A DNA stretch of 64,000 nt from Bryum argenteum (Eukaryota > Streptophyta > Bryopsida > Bryales > Bryaceae), in contig CM073326.1 of the NCBI GenBank assembly GCA_037043015.1, positions 4,251,845-4,315,844 on the forward strand. Reading direction: 5' to 3'. A program made the position numbers and the translations under genes. This document shows, one piece after another, positions 57,642 to 64,000 of the stretch (positions within the stretch are counted from its first letter, which is position 1; every line of letters starts with the position of its first letter). Below the pieces are notes generated by a model, which worked only from the letters and a program-made list of their open reading frames with translations, was not told the origin of the DNA and did not search any database.

Positions 57642-58940
57642 TTAACCACTCAGATAGTACTTTGGCCTTCTACATTGAGAGGTCTTAGGCTTTATCATTT
57701 CCAACATTGCAACAATCTCTCCAAATGAAGGTCTTTGTCGAGGGTCTTGGTGCCAACATTTCCCTATCAACTCGTTGTACGCAGAATAAGGGGCACCAGG
57801 TAACATTGGTCTTTCACCCCTCAAAACAATATCATAGTCCTTCATATTATGCCCTTCGAATGGCACTCGACCTGTAATGACTTCATAACACGTCATTGCA
57901 AAACTATACACGTCTCTCTTTTGAGTTGTGTGTTGCATAAATGTCTCCTGTTGAAAGTCGCGGCTCTTCAATGTTGCAAGCAAAAGCTCAGGAGCTCTCC
58001 AAAACCCTGTGCCCTTGATACCTGCTGATGATTCAAAATCTGCTATTGCAATATGCTTATCATATGGAACCTTTAACAAATTATCCATTATTAGAACATT
58101 TGCTGCTTTCAAGTCATTGTGGAGGAATCCCAACTTGTGAAGTCCATACATGCCTCGTGCAATTTGCAGGATATGCTTGTAAGTCGTCCCACTTGGAAAT
58201 GGTGGACATCCATTTTTCCCCAACAAATGCTCATCTATACGCTTGCGCAAATCACCCCAATACCTCTCAAATATGTACGCAAACCTCCAAGCAAACCTCT
58301 CATCGTTCAACAATTGCACATCCAACGCCCAACAATGATGGCCTTCGTTTCTTATGTCAATCTTGAAATATCGATGTGGGAAAGCAGCCGATGCTAGTCC
58401 AGGGGGCCATGAACGTTTCAGGTGACCCAAGGGAAACCCCTCTTTGAAGACTTTCACCACAAGCCTCGCCTTCTTATCCCCATAATCATTCGAAATCCTT
58501 GCATTTATGTTCACTCCAAGAGCTTCAAAGATCTCAGCTTGCCCTCCCTCTGCAATCTTGTCCCCAATCTCCAACTCAAAAGGCGATCTCCGGAGAAATG
58601 GACCCCACTCAGGATCCTCCTTCAGCTTCTCAAACGCCTCGTCATTTGGCATCTCCTCATCGCTGTCAACATCACCGGGATTCTCACTTGCTGCACACAC
58701 CACAGCCTCGTCATTTGGCACCTCCTCATCGCTATCACCGGAATTCGCACTTGTTGCACACACATCAGTCCAGTAGGGTGTCGACGACTCAACATCGAAC
58801 TCCAACTTGTCATCAGATTTGTTCCGCCGCCCACTTAACTCTGCGATGCGTTCCGAGTAGAAGAATGATGATGCAGCTTCAGCACCTGGAGGAATGGTGC
58901 ACAAACATTGGGAATTCCTTGATGGGAGCGTTTTCGCCAT
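57642..58940 (-). CDS. intronless TKL-like protein kinase with DFE in place of DFG
   Basis: 432 residues from the ATG at 58940. Residues 1-115 are acidic and carry a duplicated SDEE(V/M)PNDEA motif. The kinase domain spans about 120-420: a weak glycine loop (KIAEGGQAEIF, 128-138), VVK with Lys163, catalytic loop HNDLKAANV (Asp276, Lys278, Asn281), DFE at 301-303 instead of DFG, GTGFWRAPE at 311-318, DVYSFAMTCYEV with Asp343, and RQRPSFGEI near the end. Ion- and proton-handling residues (Lys, Asp, Asn, Asp) are kept, so activity is possible despite the altered Gly. Substrate unknown. Lack of introns suggests retroposition or a lineage-specific intronless family. Confidence 0.82.
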   Translation of the reverse strand: MAKTLPSRNSQCLCTIPPGAEAASSFFYSERIAELSGRRNKSDDKLEFDVESSTPYWTDVCATSANSGDSDEEVPNDEAVVCAASENPGDVDSDEEMPNDEAFEKLKEDPEWGPFLRRSPFELEIGDKIAEGGQAEIFEALGVNINARISNDYGDKKARLVVKVFKEGFPLGHLKRSWPPGLASAAFPHRYFKIDIRNEGHHCWALDVQLLNDERFAWRFAYIFERYWGDLRKRIDEHLLGKNGCPPFPSGTTYKHILQIARGMYGLHKLGFLHNDLKAANVLIMDNLLKVPYDKHIAIADFESSAGIKGTGFWRAPELLLATLKSRDFQQETFMQHTTQKRDVYSFAMTCYEVITGRVPFEGHNMKDYDIVLRGERPMLPGAPYSAYNELIGKCWHQDPRQRPSFGEIVAMLEMIKPKTSQCRRPKYYLSG

Positions 58941-61900
58941 CGTTTGCCCCTGCAAGCCCTAGACAACGTTATCAATCGTCTCCGAAGAATTCTAGCGTAT
59001 TGCAGCATCAACCCTCGGTGTGCCATCTAACGACAGTATTTTGTAACCCTATCTCTACCGACAAACTCCGATTGTTATCCAGAAAGTAACGAACCAAAAG
59101 GCGAACTTGATAGCACTTGATTGAGTATTTCAATCGCAAGAAATTCAGGAACAGGATGCATCAACTCACCGTGGAAGATGCTGTTGCGGTTGAGGAAGGA
59201 TGTACTTGGATCTGCTGTGGAATGCAAAGTCAGCCGATGCAGTTGGGTACTTGTGAAGACCTCGAAGACTTGGATCACCTTGCGACCCTTACTCGGGAGT
59301 CTCCTGAGCAGTAGGTGTCGACTGCCGAAAAAGCTCCAAACCTCCTATCCGACAATAAATCACGTTCTCCGATCGTGAAGGCGACGAACTTTAAACGGCA
59401 AGGAGGCGTGAAGTCCGTGAACACCACAACTTGTGATCCATTCACCACTTTCAGAGTCGAATAAAAGTCCTTGGCCTACTCGAAAGGGCACCCCAACAGG
59501 CCAACAGTTGTCACCCCAACAGGCCAACAGTTGTTGATTAGTGTTGCATGAAGATTAGTGTTGATTTCTACAAGTCAATCATTACAGTATTTCTCAACTC
59601 TCATGAGATTAGTGTTCAATTTTGGCCGCCATTGCATTCAATCCCTCTTCAGTTGAAGCCCCTATTGAACCAAGTTTATAAAGTCTTTATCTTCCAAGGG
59701 AATTTCCACGCTTTCACAATTGATATATAATTTTAAAAGTAAGTATTTCAATAATAAGGTAACATGTGACACTCAATGTTTCGGTTTGCAATTAGTGATT
59801 CTAACATTAATCAAGCAACTCTTGAGTATTGCTTTATATGAAAAGTTGAGACCAGTAAGTTGTTTCACCAATACTTTGAGCCCAAATGGCTTACGTTGTC
59901 GCTTGAAAAACACATTCATGAAACTATTATACTGCAGGCTTAATCCCCCATGTGGAAAGGCCTTTTAGACCACAATGTAGAAGGAAAATAGAGGGAATGG
60001 GGTTTCTTTATACTTTAAACTATATTCCATGTCTTGTATTTGTTCATACCTAATTTAATTATTAAATGAATAGATAATTATATTGAATAAGGAACTTTTT
60101 GTCAAGAAATTAGTAGAAAATGTGACCAAAATTGCTTCTGAAACAACATGAGGCCATTAAGTTTTGTTTTTCTCTTTTTGGGTGAGACTTAAATCTTCAA
60201 TAAACAATTGAATTAGAGATGTACACAAACTCAACACCCACAAGTCTAAAATGGTCATCCATATTACAAACTCAAAGTTGCCTCTTTAAGATTCCCGTCT
60301 AGATTATCTATTGCCTCTAAAGATTCAATCTTAATATCTGTGTTTGCTAGGGTTTTTAGAAAGAAACCACTTAAATTGTTGTGGCACATTTAGATAGTAT
60401 TCTCTTCATTGAGAAGGTTAAGGCATTTACAAAACAAAGATAAATACGCAAATGAAGCTCCCCTTACACATCCTTTTGTTTTATTAGTGAACAAGTCCTT
60501 ACCCGTGTTCTCTATACAAGGTCATCAAAAATTCATATTGAAATCTATAAAATGTGTAAAAAATTTAGACTGAGGTATATAAATAAATAAATAATATGAA
60601 GTTGGAGGTTTTTGGTGATGTTGAAAGTATGGAATATGCAATCAATATGCAAGTACCCTACTTTCGGTTCTCCATGTTGTTTGTGATATATAGCCTTTCC
60701 TCCGTTCCCATCTTTTTGCTTTCCCGTGTTTTGATAAATTTGTAGCATGTCCTCCGTCCCCTCGTTCCATTATTGCCCTCCTCTTTTATAGTTCTACATT
60801 TAATATTTTTTTCTTATTGGTTCCCCACCTCCAAACTCTTGTTCATGGTTCCATCTTTTGTTCCCATTTTTCCATCCTCCGACTTTCATTATTGGATTCC
60901 ATCATTCGTTCGCGGTTCCCGTCATTCATTCCTATTTCCCATTCATTCCTAGTTCTCATTATTTGTTCCAGGTTCCCATCTTTAGTTCCAAGTTCCTATC
61001 CTTTGTTCCCCCTTCCTAGTTATCTTCATCCCCCTTCAATTCTTTTTTGCTCTCATTTCCATGTTTCATATTCCTTGTCCCTTTGTCTCCTTGTTATATT
61101 CTTAAAAACTAATAGACTCTTAATAACAATCAAATACCACTGATGGAAACTCTTCAAAATCTTCAGTTCTCTTCATACCATGATACATGGCCAAATGATG
61201 ATGACCATGACTATGCATTGCCAAGGACCGACAGACAAACAAAACCCTAATCATGTTCTTTTATATATAGAGATATAAGATATATCCAAGATGGATTGCA
61301 TTAATAAAAATTACGATATCAAGAATATTTCAATTTTCCATGAAAGATCATGATTTTGGGAATATCAATGATCTTTTTTATCATGATAAAGAAAGGTTGA
61401 ATTGCCAAACGGATGGTCAACGTGACTATTATTTGGGAATATCTCACTTTTGCATGAAAGATCAAAATTTTGATTTGGTAAAATAACCATGATATTCGGG
61501 TGGCTCCCAACCCCACTCTTAGGATTAAAAATTTAATGTGAGGAGTATTCTTTATTAACCTAGTTTTGGTGCTAGAGAAGTTAAATAGGCTTCAAGATAC
61601 AAGTTAAGCATTATTGACGGTGTTTTAGAAAACAAAATGCTTTGCATCCTAAAATCAATAGTCTTTTTCTTTTTATGATAGTTATTAAAAGTTGTTTCTT
61701 AACACAAATAATTCCTACTCCCTCATACAAAACAAACTAGACCTCTCTTGAGCTTGTGGTCTCAAGTAAATATTTTTAGTTATTTTTGAAAAGAAAATTG
61801 TGAGTTTTCAAAAGGTGGATTATATAAATTTGGTCACATGACACATTGACATCAATTCTTATAAAATGGTCAAAGGGACGTGCTAAATTTACGATCTTCA

Positions 61901-62594
61901 TGAGCTATACTAGGTGTAACACCTTGTGTACAATTTTTTAACATGCATGTGGATAAACAAGTGGACATGATGCAACATGAGGGGAATTTGTTTAATAGAT
62001 AATAAGCCTCATGTGCGTAGGCCTTTCCAAATAATGCACGTACTAATTATAGTATTTCCACCGTCCACATTATATATAAACTTGCCAAATGGTATTACCA
62101 TGCACTCTTTGTAAAAGTTTCATTCATTGCACATGTAGTTTTGATACGTAAAGCTTAATTGCCTCACTAAAGAGCCAAAAAGTGACCTCCTTGTTAAAAA
62201 AATTTTAAAAATAAAAAATTATGAAATAAAAGCTACGAAAGGTTTAAAACGAAACATACCATTAACATTCCATATTTAATATTGAATAAAGAGTACCAAA
62301 TGTCAATATGTAATAACTTTGTCATAAGAAAATAAACCAAGAATATCGGAAATTCAAAAAACAAACACTATAGGGAAGCGCTAAAAAGAAAAGGTTCTCG
62401 ATAGTAGTGTCTCAAAAGAGTTATATAAGCACCCCATCTTGCACTTATTGCAGAGTGAACAATCGTTGAGGTTCGTTGAGATTCTTTTTCAGTAGGGGTT
62501 TAAGGCGCTTAGATTCATTGTCTCGAGGTCTCATCTAGTGCTTGAAGCGTGCCGTCTAACCCTAGATCTCATCGCGAAATTACAAAAGCGCAAC
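58941..62594. other. interval between the kinase and RPB11
   Basis: No supported gene. A direct repeat CACCCCAACAGGCCAACAGTTG occurs twice at 59490-59535. A pyrimidine-rich tract from about 60760 to 61080 repeats variants of GTTCCCATC and ATTCATTCCTA, a degenerate minisatellite. The remainder is AT-rich. Confidence 0.5.
62422..62428 (+). promoter_or_regulatory. TATA box of RPB11
   Basis: TATATAA within AGTTATATAAGCACC lies about 170 bases before the RPB11 start codon in otherwise AT-rich sequence. Confidence 0.45.
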
Positions 62595-63835
62595 ATGAAT
62601 GCTCCCGATCGACACGAGCGCTTCGTGGTGCCCGAAGGCTCAAAGAAGTATGTGCATTCCCACAATCATTCTTGATAGCGTGTATGTACTCTTCATATTT
62701 CCTCTGACAACGCTTCTTGAAATTCAGGGTGACATACGAGAGGGACCTCAAGGTCATGAACGCTGCTACTTTCATTCTTGAGCGAGAAGATCACACTTTA
62801 GGCAATGCCATCCGCAAGTACGTGCATTATCACTACTCTCTTTAATTATCACAATTTGGTGCTAGCAATGAGTCATGCTTTTCTTGTTTCTCCCTGTAAC
62901 ATGTGTTTGCTTTTGAAACGTGTTGTGGCTTTGATGTTGCTCTGTACAGTCAGTTGCTTTGCGATCCGAAGGTGACCTTTGCTGGTTACAAAATGCCTCA
63001 CCCTCTCCAACACATGGTTGTGATGAAGGTTTGTTTTTATAAACTTGCTCCAATACTTTTTGTGTAGTGATGTTGTGAAGAAGCACCTGAACTTTAAATT
63101 ACTCTCCCAGGTTCAAACGACAGGTCAATCATCTCCCATGCAAGCTTATGAGTCGGCAATTGTCAATTTAAAGAAGGAGTCCGATCATATCAAGACTGAG
63201 TTTGAGGTATGGTTGATTCAAATATGTTTTTATTTTATGAGTTGTTTTTCTTCTTTTAGGTTTAGGGTTCAAGTGTTGATTGTAAAAAGAATAGGGACGA
63301 ATTCTTAAAAGTACAAGTACTCGGAGGCCTTGGAGTTGTTACTGCAACTACCTCGCAACCTCCATGTGTCATAAAATTATTCCACGTGCGCTCAAAAGAG
63401 GCTTCCTCCCTCAGACAATTATGGCGTTCGTAGACTCACAATCTATCCAAAAGTTTGGTACATTCTAGTCAAGGCATTACGAGGGGCGAGGTTGTAGGTT
63501 GTTGATAGAACGTAATTGGCATAGATGAGGGATTGCATTGTGGGCATGGGTGGGTTGCAGAAGGATTGATGCAAACCTCTAATTGAGAGTAGGTTTGTTG
63601 TATTACGCAATTCACTTGGTGGGTGCTATTTTCTAGGATGAATTAATGCAATTGATGAAAACTCTAAATTGAATCAAGAATCAAGCTAAAGGCTTTTCAT
63701 AATGGCTTGCCTTGATGTTATTTTCATGTCTCAAGGTAGCGTCATTGCGCTATCAATTGGACGACCATTTTTCTTACAAATTTTTGGTTTTATTTGCAGA
63801 ATGAAGTTATCCGAAAACAAACAGAGACCTACTAG
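62595..63835 (+). CDS. RPB11: DNA-directed RNA polymerase II subunit RPB11 (exons 62595-62647, 62728-62817, 62950-63028, 63111-63206, 63800-63835)
   Basis: Five exons with consistent phases encode 117 residues, the normal size. Signatures in order: [19 protein letters not shown], the alpha-subunit-like dimerisation motif [29 protein letters not shown], and [21 protein letters not shown]11 pairs with RPB3 as the eukaryotic equivalent of the bacterial alpha dimer and nucleates Pol II assembly in the nucleus. The short last exon ends VIRKQTETY before TAG at 63833-63835. The long fourth intron (about 590 bases) shows nothing notable. Confidence 0.94.
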
Positions 63836-64000
63836 GTTGGTCATTGCACTACAAATGTTGGAAAAAAGCTAAAAAAGGCAGGAATGTTGGAGAGGATGTA
63901 GTCCCTTTGTCTTTCTCAGATATGATGGATAGTTTACCCCTCTAGTTGATACTTAGTTGATACTTGTAGGGACACATCCAAGTTTTTGTCATAAGTAATT

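Noticed and set aside
59075..59278. Extra 5' exon of the kinase
   Set aside because: A short minus-strand frame exists, but there is no convincing donor-acceptor pair to 58940 and no conserved motif.
1..64000. CRISPR arrays, rRNA genes, bacterial operons, full tRNA genes
   Set aside because: No regularly spaced identical repeats of CRISPR type, no rRNA sequence and no complete cloverleaf were seen; the gene structures are eukaryotic.

Overview
The window is nuclear DNA of a land plant. Intron-rich genes for plant proteins (PHS1-type phosphatase, COQ2, ELP6, SKP1, RPB11) sit among plant-type transposons, including a Copia element primed by initiator tRNA-Met. Lineage-specific genes (a plastid rubredoxin tandem family, a CorA-like transporter, a TKL-like kinase with an HND/DFE core, an unrecognised two-pass membrane family) suggest a bryophyte, most likely a moss. 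That last step is inference; no species is claimed.

Layout. 1-1336: last four exons of COQ2 (ubiquinone biosynthesis). 2593-7517: a complete 13-exon PHS1 (actin-fragmin-kinase-like plus dual-specificity phosphatase). 7518-13270: no genes; an unclassified dispersed repeat (called R1 here) and two TTAA-flanked inverted-repeat elements. 13271-29954: seven copies of a three-exon gene for a plastid-targeted rubredoxin-like protein, six intact and one frameshifted. The array is one single gene plus three two-gene units, one of them inverted, and MITEs crowd the promoters. 31097-36000: a tandem family of an unrecognised glycosylated two-pass membrane protein (one decayed copy, one largely intact copy, one leftover first exon). 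39203-40345: ELP6. 42390-48551: an unknown gene split by a 4.7-kb Copia element that carries an antisense F-box fragment, followed at once by SKP1, whose C-terminus is extended by repeats. 49502-about 56070: a CorA-like transporter with two secure 3' exons and possible distant 5' exons. 56936-57423: a solo LTR rich in heat-shock-element-like motifs. 57642-58940: an intronless kinase. 62595-63835: RPB11.

No operon-like or single-pathway organisation is visible. COQ2 serves mitochondria, the rubredoxins plastids, and ELP6, RPB11 and SKP1 transcription, tRNA modification and ubiquitination. The striking features are structural: an expanded rubredoxin array with an inversion and apparent gene conversion, several MITE families whose target sites can be checked against paralogous empty sites inside the window, and repeated small tandem duplications in genes (ELP6 exon, SKP1 intron and tail, CorA 3' end). 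Exon boundaries were deduced by hand from GT/AG sites, reading phase and protein resemblance, without transcript data.
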